The translations under genes and the position numbers were made by a program. Below are positions 10,038 through 18,492 of a stretch of DNA of 64,000 bases, piece after piece. The stretch's first letter is position 1; each line of letters opens with the position of its first letter. Under the pieces are notes generated by a model, which saw nothing but the letters and a program-made list of their open reading frames with translations, searched no databases and had not been told where the DNA came from. The stretch comes from Burkholderiaceae bacterium (GTDB taxonomy: Bacteria > Pseudomonadota > Gammaproteobacteria > Burkholderiales > Burkholderiaceae_E), in assembly GCA_019635275.1 (NCBI GenBank), contig JAHBZV010000007.1, forward strand, positions 18,629-82,628. The letters run 5' to 3'.

Positions 10038-10967
10038 ATGAAGCGCTTGATGTCCCGGATCCTGTCGATAGGCGTTGCGGTCGTCGCGGCGATCGCCATT
10101 GCGGCCCCCGAAGCCGAGGCGCGGCGCATGGGCGGCGGCAAATCGATCGGCCAGCAATCCAGCAGCGTGACGCAGCGCAGTGCGACGCCGCAGCAGCCGG
10201 CGGCCGCGCCGCAGGCCGCGTCGCGTCCGGCGCAGGGCGCGGCGCCGGCCAGCACCGGCAACCGCTGGCTGGGCCCGATCGCCGGCATCGCCGCGGGCCT
10301 CGGCCTGGCGGCGCTGGCCAGCCACCTCGGCTTCGGCGAGGAACTCGCCTCGTTCATGCTGATCGCGCTGCTGGCCTTCGCGGCGCTCGCCGTGTTCCGC
10401 ATGCTCGCCAGCCGGCGTACGCAGGGCGCGCCGCAGGCCGCGTACCAGGGCGCCGGCTATTCGCCGGCCAACCTCGGCCAGGAGGCCACGGTGCGCTATT
10501 CGCCGCTGCCCCAGGGGGGCGCCGGCACCGACGTGCGCCAACCCGTTCCGTCGGTCGCGCCCGCGGCCGCCGCCGGATCGGGCACCTGGGCGATCCCCGC
10601 CGATCTCGACGTCGACGCGTTCGTGCGCACGGGCAAGGTCCAGTTCGTGCGTCTTCAGGCCGCGTTCGACGCCGGCGACCTGAACGACCTGCGCGAGTTC
10701 ACCACGCCCGAGATGTACGCCGAACTCAAGCTCGAGATCGACGAGCGCAAGGGCGCGCCCAACCGCACCGACGTCGTCAGGCTCGACGCCCAACTGCTCG
10801 GCGTCGAGACCACTTCGGTCGAGCACATCGCGAGCCTGCGCTTCACCGGCATGATCCGCGAAGAGGCCAACGGCGAGGCCCGGCCGTTCGACGAGGTCTG
10901 GAACCTGGTCAAGCCGGTCAGCGGCAGCGGCGGTTGGGTGCTCGCGGGCATCCAGCAGCTCGGCTGA
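10038..10967 (+). CDS. Tim44-like domain membrane protein
   Basis: 309 aa. A cleavable or anchoring hydrophobic N-terminus (residues ~7-26) is followed by a Gln/Ala/Pro-rich linker. One or two transmembrane segments follow (about 75-120, IAGIAAGLGLAALAS and FMLIALLAFAALAVF), and the C-terminal Tim44-like domain (~180-309) contains the FTTPEMYAEL and EVWNLVKP stretches. Bacterial Tim44-domain proteins are envelope proteins of uncertain role. ATG 10038 has GGAG 7 nt upstream; a GTG two codons earlier is possible. The position between ubiE and ubiJ is conserved in betaproteobacteria. Confidence 0.88.
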   Translation: MKRLMSRILSIGVAVVAAIAIAAPEAEARRMGGGKSIGQQSSSVTQRSATPQQPAAAPQAASRPAQGAAPASTGNRWLGPIAGIAAGLGLAALASHLGFGEELASFMLIALLAFAALAVFRMLASRRTQGAPQAAYQGAGYSPANLGQEATVRYSPLPQGGAGTDVRQPVPSVAPAAAAGSGTWAIPADLDVDAFVRTGKVQFVRLQAAFDAGDLNDLREFTTPEMYAELKLEIDERKGAPNRTDVVRLDAQLLGVETTSVEHIASLRFTGMIREEANGEARPFDEVWNLVKPVSGSGGWVLAGIQQLG

Positions 10968-11014
10968 CCGATCGGTCAGGGCGGGCCGCCGCAAAAGGCG
11001 ACCCGCCGAACGGC

Positions 11015-11743
11015 ATGAGTCCCGGAGAGTCCGCCGCCAGCACCGCCGAGCCGTCGGGCGCAGGTCCGGCCAGACCTGAGCTACCGGTGCTGCGCCGCCT
11101 GATCGAGGGCGGCGCATCGTTGCTCGTGGCGGGACTCGCCCACGTGTTGCAGCAGAACGACTGGGCCCGCGTCCGGCTCGCGCCGTTCTCGGGTCGCGTC
11201 GTCAGGGTCGGTGTCGATGCGCCCGGCTTGCCCGGCCTGCCGCCTCCGCAGCTGCTTGCGCGCATCCTCGACGGGGGCCTGGTCGAGTCCGTGCCCTGGC
11301 CCGAAGAGGGCGAGCCCGAGGCATCCGTCCGCATGCTGCTGCGCCCCTCGATCGACGCCGCATTCGCGCTGCTGCGCGAGGGCCCCAGGGCGCTTACGCC
11401 GCACGTGCGCATCGACGGCGAGGCGTCGCTGGCCGAAGCGTTGGGCGAGATCGCCCGGCAGATCCGCTGGGACGCCGAGGAGGACCTCAGTCGTGTGGCC
11501 GGCGACGCGCTTGCGCGCCGCATCGGCACCGGCGTCGAGTCGGGCCGGGCGGCGGCTCGCGACCTGCGCGCGCGGGTCGAGACGTCCGCAGTCGGCCACC
11601 TCGCGGGGGACGGCGGCCAATTGGTTCCCCGGGCCGAACTGGCGGCGTTGAGCGTGGCGCTCGACGCGCTCGAATCCAGGGTCGCGCGCCTCGACGCCGG
11701 TGCCGGCGTCAGCCCTGCGTCGCGGCCCGGCGGCGCGCACTGA
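11015..11743 (+). CDS. ubiJ: UbiJ, SCP2-domain ubiquinone biosynthesis accessory protein
   Basis: 242 aa. The SCP2-type lipid-binding N-terminal region (about 15-130) is followed by an amphipathic Arg/Glu-rich helical tail ([32 protein letters not shown]) as in UbiJ/YigP. UbiJ forms part of the soluble Ubi metabolon that holds hydrophobic intermediates. The call rests on domain type plus position after ubiE and the Tim44 gene. A ubiB gene would be expected next, but a small secreted protein follows instead. Confidence 0.8.
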   Translation: MSPGESAASTAEPSGAGPARPELPVLRRLIEGGASLLVAGLAHVLQQNDWARVRLAPFSGRVVRVGVDAPGLPGLPPPQLLARILDGGLVESVPWPEEGEPEASVRMLLRPSIDAAFALLREGPRALTPHVRIDGEASLAEALGEIARQIRWDAEEDLSRVAGDALARRIGTGVESGRAAARDLRARVETSAVGHLAGDGGQLVPRAELAALSVALDALESRVARLDAGAGVSPASRPGGAH

Positions 11744-11756
11744 AGTCGGCACCGTC

Positions 11757-12548
11757 GTGAGGCGCATCGCGCCGATCGCGGCGACGTCCGCGTCGATCGC
11801 AGCGACGCCTGCGACGCTTGCCCTCGCTCTCGCGCTCTGCTTCTCGCCAGGCGGGGCCGTTGCCGGCGAAGCCCGTGCCGTCGGCGCGCCGCCTGTTGCC
11901 CGGGCCACCGGCGCCGCCTCGCCCGCCGATGCCACCGATCCGGCAACGCTTCCGCCAGCGTTGCTCGAGGCCTTGTCGGCGGCAGGCCTCACCGGTCGCG
12001 GCGAGCGGGTCGCCGCATTCGACTGGACCCTCGAGATCCGCCGGCCTGCGCGGGGGCCGAGGCAAATCCGCGAGCGCTTCGCGGGGTCGCAGCCAGGCCT
12101 GCCGTTGGGCCTGAGCCCGGTCCTCCACGAAACCCTGAGCCCCAGGCCGCGCGGCCCGCACCAGGGTGTCAGCGTGCGCGGCCTGACGGTCTTGTATCCC
12201 GGCGACACGGTCGCGGACGTGAGCGTCGCGGAGCTCTCGCTGCCGCTCGCGCCGGGCGCCCGCTTCCGGCTCGACTACGCCGAGGACGGAGCGTCGCTGT
12301 CGCAGGCTTGCGTGGTCGGCGCATCGGTGCCGGCCTCGAGCGTGCATCCGGCGATGCCGGGCAATGCGTGGTCGATCGAATGCAGCGGGCGCGGCCGCTA
12401 CCACGGCATTCCGGTTCAGGCCGGCGCCACGGTGCTGTACTTCGTGCGTCTCGGCGTGTTCCTCGAGGTCGAGCAGCGGATCGACAGTCCGCTCGGGCGC
12501 CTTCGAGGCGGCACCCGGGTGATCAGCTTCGAGATGGCGAAACCCTGA
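11757..12548 (+). CDS. Secreted hypothetical protein
   Basis: 263 aa with a GTG start 13 nt after the ubiJ stop. The first ~38 residues are a Sec-type signal (MRRIAP..., hydrophobic TLALALALCFSPGGAVAG, Ala-x-Ala-like cleavage near GEA). The mature part is Pro/Arg-rich, then beta-strand-like (VSVAELSLPLAPGARFRLDY) with two cysteines (CVVGAS, IECSGRG) that could pair. I do not recognise the family. The 3' end overlaps the convergent GTPase-like gene by 26 nt. Tight spacing suggests co-transcription with ubiJ. Confidence 0.65.
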   Translation: MRRIAPIAATSASIAATPATLALALALCFSPGGAVAGEARAVGAPPVARATGAASPADATDPATLPPALLEALSAAGLTGRGERVAAFDWTLEIRRPARGPRQIRERFAGSQPGLPLGLSPVLHETLSPRPRGPHQGVSVRGLTVLYPGDTVADVSVAELSLPLAPGARFRLDYAEDGASLSQACVVGASVPASSVHPAMPGNAWSIECSGRGRYHGIPVQAGATVLYFVRLGVFLEVEQRIDSPLGRLRGGTRVISFEMAKP

Positions 12549-13869
12549 TCCCGTCCAGAAAGCGGCCGACGATCTCGTCGAGACGCGCGCCGCCGCGCTG
12601 CTCGAACGCGTAACGCGCGCGCACGACCGGCACGGCGATCCCCAGCATCGCGGCGAGGTCGACGGGCGTCCCGGCGACCACCAGCTCGGCCCCGCTGCCC
12701 GCGATGCAGCGCGCGAGTTCCGCGCGCTGCGCGGCGCCGTAGCCCATCGCAGGCAGCACCGGCCCGATGTGCGGATACGCCCGGTAGACTTCGGCCACCG
12801 ATCCATCGGCGAATCGTCTCGGGTCGACGATTTCGGCGGCGCCCGCCGCCAGCGCCGCAACGTGGCCGGCTCCGGTCGCCATGCCGCCGTGGGTGATCGT
12901 CGGCCCGTCCTCGACCACCAGCACGCGCCGGCCGCGCACGGCCTGCGGGTCGTCCAGTCGCACCGGCGACGCCGCCCGGACGATCGGCGCCCGCGGATTG
13001 ACCGCGTGCAGCCGCGCCTCGAGCGCCGCGACCGCGGTCGGCGACGCCGCGTCGACCTTGTTGATGACCAGCGCGTCGGCCATCCGCGCCACCGCTTCGC
13101 CCGGATGGTGGGTGTCGACCTGCTCCGGCCGCAGGGCATCGGCGAGCACCAGGTGCAGGCCGGGACGCACGAACGGGAAATCGTTGTTGCCTCCGTCCCA
13201 GACGATCAGGTCGGCCTCGGTCTCGGCGCGGCGCAACACCGCGGCGTAGTCGACGCCGGCAAAGACGAGATTGCCGGCGGCGAGGTGCGGCTCGTACTCC
13301 TCGCGCTCCTCTGCCGTGCAACCGGCGGCGTCGAGGTCGGCGCGCGTCGCGAAGCGCTGCACGCGCGCGGCGACCAGGTCGCCGTAGGGCATCGGGTGCC
13401 TGAGCACCGCGACCCGCCAGCCGCGCTCGCGCAGCCACGTCGACAGCCACCGGGCGACCTGCGACTTCCCGCAGCCGGTGCGCACCGCCGAGACCGCGAT
13501 GACCGGCAGGCGCGACTCGAGCATCGTCGCCGCCGGCCCGAGCAGGCTCACGTCGCAGCCTGCCGCGAGCGCGCGCGATGCGCAGTGCATCACGTGCGCG
13601 TGCGTCACGTCGCTGTAGGCGAAGACCACGCGATCGACCCGCAGCTCGCGGCACAAGGCCTCGAGGCGCGCTTCGTCCTCGATCGGAATGCCGTGCGGGT
13701 AGCGCGTGCCGGCCAGTTCCGCCGGGTAGCGCCGCCCGGCGATGCCGGGGATCTGCGTCGCGGTGAACGCGACCACCTCCACCGCGGGGTCGTCGCGATA
13801 GACCCGGTTGAAGTTGTGGAAGTCGCGCCCCGCGGCGCCGAGGATCAGGATGCGGGTCGGTGCAGTCAT
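12523..13869 (-). CDS. Cyclic 2,3-diphosphoglycerate synthetase-like P-loop protein
   Basis: 448 aa, N-terminal Rossmann-like half (RILILGAAGRDFHNF) followed by a P-loop domain with RTGCGKSQ (residues ~130-137), DGGNND (225-230) and a GTPase-like specificity motif NKVD (270-273). This architecture matches archaeal cyclic 2,3-diphosphoglycerate synthetase and its bacterial homologues of unknown function. In methanogens the enzyme makes a thermoprotectant; that role is not expected here. Its ATG overlaps the rlpA stop by 4 nt (translational coupling). The 3' end overlaps a convergent gene. Confidence 0.75.
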   Translation of the reverse strand: MTAPTRILILGAAGRDFHNFNRVYRDDPAVEVVAFTATQIPGIAGRRYPAELAGTRYPHGIPIEDEARLEALCRELRVDRVVFAYSDVTHAHVMHCASRALAAGCDVSLLGPAATMLESRLPVIAVSAVRTGCGKSQVARWLSTWLRERGWRVAVLRHPMPYGDLVAARVQRFATRADLDAAGCTAEEREEYEPHLAAGNLVFAGVDYAAVLRRAETEADLIVWDGGNNDFPFVRPGLHLVLADALRPEQVDTHHPGEAVARMADALVINKVDAASPTAVAALEARLHAVNPRAPIVRAASPVRLDDPQAVRGRRVLVVEDGPTITHGGMATGAGHVAALAAGAAEIVDPRRFADGSVAEVYRAYPHIGPVLPAMGYGAAQRAELARCIAGSGAELVVAGTPVDLAAMLGIAVPVVRARYAFEQRGGARLDEIVGRFLDGIRVSPSRS

Positions 13870-14339
13870 GGTCGGGTGGCGTCGGAGGGGCCGAGCAGAT
13901 CGAGCCGCGCCTCGACGACGCCGCTGCGCAGCATGCCGAGCGCGCGCGCCGCGGCCAGGCTCACGTCGGCGATTCGTCCGCCGGTGTGCGGCCCGCGGTC
14001 GTTCACGCGCACGACCACCGACCGGCGGTTGCGCAGGTTGGTCACGCGCACCAGCGTGCCGAACGGCAGTGCGCGATGCGCCATCGTCAGCGCTTCCGGG
14101 TCGAACGGCTCGCCGCTCGCGGTCCTGCGGGTCGCGAACCGGCGACCGTACCAGGATACCCTGCCGCGAAGCCGATGCGAGCGCGCAGCGGCGGGCGCCT
14201 GCGCCCGGGCCGGCGCCAACGCGACCAGCGGCCAGAGCATCAGCACGGCCAATCGCCGGCGGCGCGGCGACTGCGGCTCGGGCAAGGGCGTCGAACTCGG
14301 TTCCACGATCGCATAATGCACGCGGGGCGCCACAACCAT
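13866..14339 (-). CDS. rlpA: Septal-ring lytic transglycosylase RlpA-like lipid-free protein
   Basis: 157 aa with a hydrophobic export segment (LAVLMLWPLVALAPARAQA) then a double-psi beta-barrel domain: GRVSWYGRRFATRRTASGE, LPFGTLVRVTNLRNRRSV, VVRVNDRGPHTGGRIADVS. These are the hallmark RlpA barrel strands, including the catalytic-type Asp in NDRGP. No SPOR domain and no lipobox cysteine, so a short form. The start is uncertain: ATG 14339 or GTG 14306 (shorter n-region). First gene of a pair with the P-loop protein (4-nt overlap); divergent from the SDR gene. Confidence 0.78.
   Translation of the reverse strand: MVVAPRVHYAIVEPSSTPLPEPQSPRRRRLAVLMLWPLVALAPARAQAPAAARSHRLRGRVSWYGRRFATRRTASGEPFDPEALTMAHRALPFGTLVRVTNLRNRRSVVVRVNDRGPHTGGRIADVSLAAARALGMLRSGVVEARLDLLGPSDATRP
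14312..14317 (+). promoter_or_regulatory. -10-like CATAAT upstream of the SDR gene
   Basis: CATAAT, one mismatch from TATAAT, 46 nt upstream of the SDR ATG in the divergent rlpA/SDR region. No good -35 at 17 nt. It overlaps the N-terminal coding region of rlpA if that gene starts at 14339. Confidence 0.3.
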
Positions 14340-14363
14340 CGGGCCGTTCGTCGGGAGGTCGTC

Positions 14364-15113
14364 ATGCACATCTCTTTCACGCGCCGCAGGGTGCTGGTCG
14401 CTGGCGGCAGCCGGGGAATCGGGCGTTCGATCGCGCTCGGGTTCGCAGCCGCCGGCGCCGACGTGGCGATCTGCGCGCGCGGTGTCGAGCGACTGCGCCA
14501 GACCGAGGCCGAGCTGCGCAACCTCGGTGCCACCGTGCACGCGAGCCCCTGCGACCTCGCCGACGGCGATGCGGTCTCGACGTGGGTCGACGACGCCGCC
14601 GAGTCGCTCGGCGGCCTCGACGTGCTGGTGAACAACGCGTCGGCGTTCGCGGGCACCGACGACGAGGCAGGTTGGGGCGCGAGCCTCGACGTCGACCTGA
14701 TGGCCAGCGTGCGCGCATCGCGCGCCGCACTGCCGTGGATGGAAGAGGCCGGCGGCGCGATCGTCAACGTGGCGTCGATCTCGGGCCTGAGATCGAGCGC
14801 ACGCGCGCCGGCCTACGGCGCGGCGAAGGCCGCGCTGATCCAGTACACCGCGTCGCAGGCCGTCGCGGTGGCCGGCCGGCGCATCCGCGTGAACTGCGTC
14901 GCACCCGGCTCGATCGAGTTCCCTGGCGGCATCTGGGACGAACGGCGGCGCAAGCAGCCCGAACTCTACGAGCGGGTCCTGCGCGGCATCCCGTCCGGGC
15001 GCATGGGGCGTCCGGAAGAAGTCGCGCAGGCCGTGCTGTTCCTCGCCAGCGACCTCGCGAGCTGGATCACCGGCCAGACGCTGGTCGTCGATGGCGGGCA
15101 GATGTCGGGGTGA
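14364..15113 (+). CDS. Short-chain dehydrogenase/reductase (SDR) oxidoreductase
   Basis: 249 aa classical SDR. The nucleotide motif GGSRGIG lies at residues 14-20, NNAS at 90-93, catalytic Ser at 138-140 with YGAAK (Tyr151, Lys155), and the C-terminal end ITGQTLVVDGG. The final motif is common to FabG-like reductases. The substrate cannot be told from sequence. ATG 14364 has a good Shine-Dalgarno (GGGAGG) 5 nt upstream. Monocistronic by spacing; the next gene begins 264 nt later. Confidence 0.88.
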   Translation: MHISFTRRRVLVAGGSRGIGRSIALGFAAAGADVAICARGVERLRQTEAELRNLGATVHASPCDLADGDAVSTWVDDAAESLGGLDVLVNNASAFAGTDDEAGWGASLDVDLMASVRASRAALPWMEEAGGAIVNVASISGLRSSARAPAYGAAKAALIQYTASQAVAVAGRRIRVNCVAPGSIEFPGGIWDERRRKQPELYERVLRGIPSGRMGRPEEVAQAVLFLASDLASWITGQTLVVDGGQMSG

Positions 15114-15377
15114 GCAGGCAGGGTGGGCCAGGGGGAGGCCGGATCGGTCCCCAGCGGGGGCGCACCAGGAAGGTGCGACAAATTTGCTAGGATTCGCCGT
15201 CCGGCGTTTCGCTGCCCGCGCATCGCCAAGGGTTTCCTGTGCCCGTCCCGGCGCCAGTCGGGGCATCGAGGCGCCGCGCGACGGTCCGCCTCGCGCGAAA
15301 CGGCCGACCGAACGTCCTGACATGCATCGCGGGTGGCGCGGCGCCACCCATTCAACGATCCCGATCCAGGAGTCCCG

Positions 15378-16721
15378 GTGAAATACACCAGCCCGGAAGC
15401 GTTCCTCGCGGGCGTCGCGCAGCGCGACCCCCATCAGCCCGAGTTCCTGCAGGCCGTCAAGGAGGTCATGACGAGCATCTGGCCGTTCCTGCAGGAGTAC
15501 CCGCAGTACGCCGATCACGCGCTGCTCGAGCGGCTGGTCGAACCGGACCGCGTGCTGCAGTTCCGCGTGTCGTGGGTCGACGACGACGGCAACATCCACG
15601 TCAATCGCGCATTCCGGGTCCAGCACAGCATGGCGATCGGCCCCTACAAGGGCGGGATGCGCTTCCATCCGTCGGTGAACCTCTCGATCCTGAAGTTCCT
15701 CGCATTCGAGCAGACGTTCAAGAACGCACTCACCTCGCTGCCGATGGGCGGCGGCAAGGGCGGCTCCGACTTCGACCCGAAGGGCAAGAGCGACGGCGAG
15801 GTGATGCGCTTCTGCCAGGCGCTGATGCTCGAGCTGCACCGGTACCTCGGCTCGGACACCGACGTGCCGGCCGGTGACATCGGCGTGGGCGCCCGCGAAG
15901 TCGGCTTCATGGCGGGCATGATGAAGCGGCTCGGCAACGACGCCTCGTGCGTGTTCACCGGCAAGGGCCTGAGCTACGGCGGCAGCCTGATGCGTCCCGA
16001 AGCCACCGGATTCGGAACGGTCTATTTCGCGCAGGAGATGCTGCGCCGCGTGAACCGGTCGTTCGAGGGCATGAAGGTCTCGGTGTCGGGTTCGGGCAAC
16101 GTCGCGCAGTACGCGATCGAGAAGGCGATGGACCTCGGCGCCACGGTGATCACCGCGTCCGATTCCGGCGGCACCGTGCATGTTCCCGAGGGCTTCGACG
16201 AGGACAAGCTGGCCGCACTGATGACGCTGAAGAACGAGCGCCGCGGCCGCCTGCAGGAATTCGCCGAGAAGTTCGGCCTGCGCTTCGAGGCCGGCCGCCG
16301 GCCGTGGCACATCCCGACCGACATTGCGCTGCCGTGCGCGACGCAGAACGAGCTCGACGAGCACGACGCGCGCACGCTCGCGGCCAACGGCGTGACCTGT
16401 GTCGCCGAGGGCGCCAACATGCCGTGCACCCTCGAAGCGGTCGAAGTGTTGCACCACGGCCGTGTGCTGTACGCGCCGGGCAAGGCGAGCAACGCGGGCG
16501 GCGTCGCGACCTCGGGCCTCGAGATGTCGCAGAATGCGCAGCGCCTGTGCTGGACGCACGCCGAGGTCGACGAGCGGCTGCACGCGATCATGAAGGCGAT
16601 CCACGAAAGCTGCGTGCGCCACGGCAAGCGCGACGACGGCAGCATCGACTACGTCGTCGGCGCCAATGTTTCAGGATTCGTCAAGGTCGCCGACGCGATG
16701 ATCGCCCAAGGCGTGATCTGA
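15378..16721 (+). CDS. gdhA: Glutamate dehydrogenase, hexameric NADP type
   Basis: With GTG 15378 as start (Shine-Dalgarno CAGGAG just upstream) the product is 447 aa, exactly the E. coli GdhA length. It reversibly aminates 2-oxoglutarate. Motifs: substrate loop YKGGMRFHPSVN at 90-101, catalytic Lys127 in PMGGGKGGSDFDPKG, and the dinucleotide fold SGSGNVAQYA near 235. An in-frame ATG at 15333 has no ribosome site and would add 15 atypical residues. The 264-nt leader before it holds no gene; TAGGAT near 15189 is a possible -10. Confidence 0.95.
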   Translation: MKYTSPEAFLAGVAQRDPHQPEFLQAVKEVMTSIWPFLQEYPQYADHALLERLVEPDRVLQFRVSWVDDDGNIHVNRAFRVQHSMAIGPYKGGMRFHPSVNLSILKFLAFEQTFKNALTSLPMGGGKGGSDFDPKGKSDGEVMRFCQALMLELHRYLGSDTDVPAGDIGVGAREVGFMAGMMKRLGNDASCVFTGKGLSYGGSLMRPEATGFGTVYFAQEMLRRVNRSFEGMKVSVSGSGNVAQYAIEKAMDLGATVITASDSGGTVHVPEGFDEDKLAALMTLKNERRGRLQEFAEKFGLRFEAGRRPWHIPTDIALPCATQNELDEHDARTLAANGVTCVAEGANMPCTLEAVEVLHHGRVLYAPGKASNAGGVATSGLEMSQNAQRLCWTHAEVDERLHAIMKAIHESCVRHGKRDDGSIDYVVGANVSGFVKVADAMIAQGVI

Positions 16722-16766
16722 GGTACGCTCGCCCTTTTCGGAAGAAGTACGCCGGAAAGGACACCG

Positions 16767-17630
16767 ATGCCTCCTCCGAACACGCCTCCCGCTTCCACCG
16801 CGGGCCCGCCGTGGTGGCTGGTCCTGTTGGCGATCGCCGCGATCGCCGGTGGCGTCTACCTGTGGCAGCGCGACACGCCGAAACCGGTGCCGCCCGCGAC
16901 CACCGCGCCGGCGCAGGGTACTGCACCGGCTGCCGCCGACGCTGCGCCGGCTCCGGCGCAACCGACCGAGACCGTTCCGCCGGTGCCCGCGCCGGTCGCC
17001 GACGGCCCGAAGTTTCCGCTACCCGGCACCGTGCCCGACGCGGCGTCGATGCCGCCGGCCGATCGCAGCGACGCACCGATCCTCGAGGCGCTGCTGGCCC
17101 TGGCCAAGCGCGACGCGCTCGGGCAGGTGCTGAACATGCAGGACTTCGCGCGGCGCTTCGTCGTGACGGTCGACCACCTGCCGCGCCAGTTGATTCCCGC
17201 GCAGTTGAGCGCGGTGAAGCGGGTGCCGGGGCAACTCGCCGTGGCGCCGGCCGGTGACTCGCTGACGCTGCAGCCCGGGAACTACGCGCGCTACGACGCG
17301 TTCGTTCGCCTGGCCGAGTCGCTCGACCCGAAGACGATGGTGTCGATCTACCTGCGCTTCTACCCGCTGCTGCAGCAGGAGTACCGCGCCATGGGATTTC
17401 CGCAGGGCCACTTCAACGACCGGGTGGTCGAGGCGATCGACGACATGCTCACGGCACCCGAGGTCAGCGGGCCGATCCGCCTGGTCCAGCCGCAGGTCAA
17501 CTACAAGTTCGTCGATCCGCTGCTCGAAAAGCTGTCGGCAGGGCGAAAGATCATGATCCGCATCGGCCCCGAGCACGCGGCGAAGATGAAGAAGGCGTTG
17601 CGGGCGTTGCGCGCCGAGCTGGTTCGCTAG
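16767..17630 (+). CDS. DUF3014 membrane-anchored protein
   Basis: 287 aa: short cytoplasmic N-terminus, one transmembrane helix (WWLVLLAIAAIAGGVYLW, ~16-33), Pro/Ala-rich periplasmic linker (~38-90), then the DUF3014 domain (~95-285) with ILEALLALAKRDALGQVL, RRFVVTVDHLPR and YRAMGFPQGHFNDR. The function is unknown; the domain is common in beta- and gammaproteobacterial envelope proteins. Shine-Dalgarno-like GGAAAGGA before the ATG. It stands alone after gdhA, convergent with the CAP gene. Confidence 0.85.
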   Translation: MPPPNTPPASTAGPPWWLVLLAIAAIAGGVYLWQRDTPKPVPPATTAPAQGTAPAAADAAPAPAQPTETVPPVPAPVADGPKFPLPGTVPDAASMPPADRSDAPILEALLALAKRDALGQVLNMQDFARRFVVTVDHLPRQLIPAQLSAVKRVPGQLAVAPAGDSLTLQPGNYARYDAFVRLAESLDPKTMVSIYLRFYPLLQQEYRAMGFPQGHFNDRVVEAIDDMLTAPEVSGPIRLVQPQVNYKFVDPLLEKLSAGRKIMIRIGPEHAAKMKKALRALRAELVR

Positions 17631-17658
17631 GGTCGGATACGTCGACGCGGAGCGCCGG

Positions 17659-18306
17659 TCAGAGCGGCCGGCCGAAGTCGAGCGTCCACCAGGTGCGGTA
17701 CGTGTTCGACGAAGTACCCGGCTTCATCGCGAGCGCCACATCGACGAAGTCCGGGTGCATGATGTTCCGGCAATGCCCTTCGCTCGCGAGCCAGGCCGCG
17801 ATCACGCTCGTCACGTCGGGCTGGCCCGCGGCGATGTTCTCGCCGACCATCTTCCACGCGTAGCCGGCGGCGGTCACGCGCGTGCCGACGGTCGAGCCGT
17901 CGGCGCCGGTGTGGCTGAAGGTGTCGTTCGCCTGCATCCATTCGGAGTGACCGACCGCGGCCTGCTCGAGGGCGGCATTCCAGCGCAGCGGCGGAACCGC
18001 CGGCATCAGGGTCGTCCCGCAGGTGCGCGCGACGGCGCGGGCCGCGTTCAGTTGCTCGAGTGCGCTCGCTGCGTCGATGTTCGACGACGTCGCCGCAGGC
18101 GCCGTCGCGGCACTGGCTGGCGACACTGCGCTGGCGGTCGAGACGGTGGCCGTCGTGGCGGCGCCATCGCTGCCACCGCCGCCGCAGGCTGCCAGCAGCA
18201 GGCCGAGCAGCGCGGCGCCCGTTGCGCGAAAACGGTGCGGCGATGCGCTCCGCCCGAACGGGTGGCGGGGGTTCGAAGGCGGGAGAGGGTGGCGAGTCGT
18301 CTGCAT
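17659..18306 (-). CDS. CAP-domain (SCP/PR-1-like) lipoprotein
   Basis: 215 aa. A lipobox LLAAC places the lipidated cysteine at about residue 41, followed by a low-complexity Gly/Ser/Ala linker. The CAP domain covers ~85-215: LEQLNAARAVARTCG, LRWNAALEQAAVGHSEWM, FSHTGADGS, GENIAAGQPDVTSVIAAW and GHCRNIMHPDFVDVALA, with the His/Glu/His pocket positions preserved. Bacterial CAP proteins are secreted or surface proteins of varied, mostly unknown, function. The long charged stretch before the signal suggests the true start may lie downstream of 18306. Confidence 0.85.
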   Translation of the reverse strand: MQTTRHPLPPSNPRHPFGRSASPHRFRATGAALLGLLLAACGGGGSDGAATTATVSTASAVSPASAATAPAATSSNIDAASALEQLNAARAVARTCGTTLMPAVPPLRWNAALEQAAVGHSEWMQANDTFSHTGADGSTVGTRVTAAGYAWKMVGENIAAGQPDVTSVIAAWLASEGHCRNIMHPDFVDVALAMKPGTSSNTYRTWWTLDFGRPL

Positions 18307-18492
18307 CCTTCAATGGTCGGATTTTCGGCCGCATCGCGCCTGCGCGGCCGACGAGCGGTCGGCCGACGCCGAAGGCTGGCACCGGTGCAAGCCTGGGCGG
18401 ATAATTTCGACGAAAAGTATCCGGCGCCACGGGCGCTGCCACGGGATGCCCCGCGACGCCGTCTCCGGCAACTCGCTCGACGGGAGGTTCTC

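Noticed and set aside
14340-16622. Upstream extension of the rlpA frame antisense to the SDR gene and gdhA
   Set aside because: The frame is open by composition only; rlpA motifs are confined to 13866-14339, and the sense genes are well supported.
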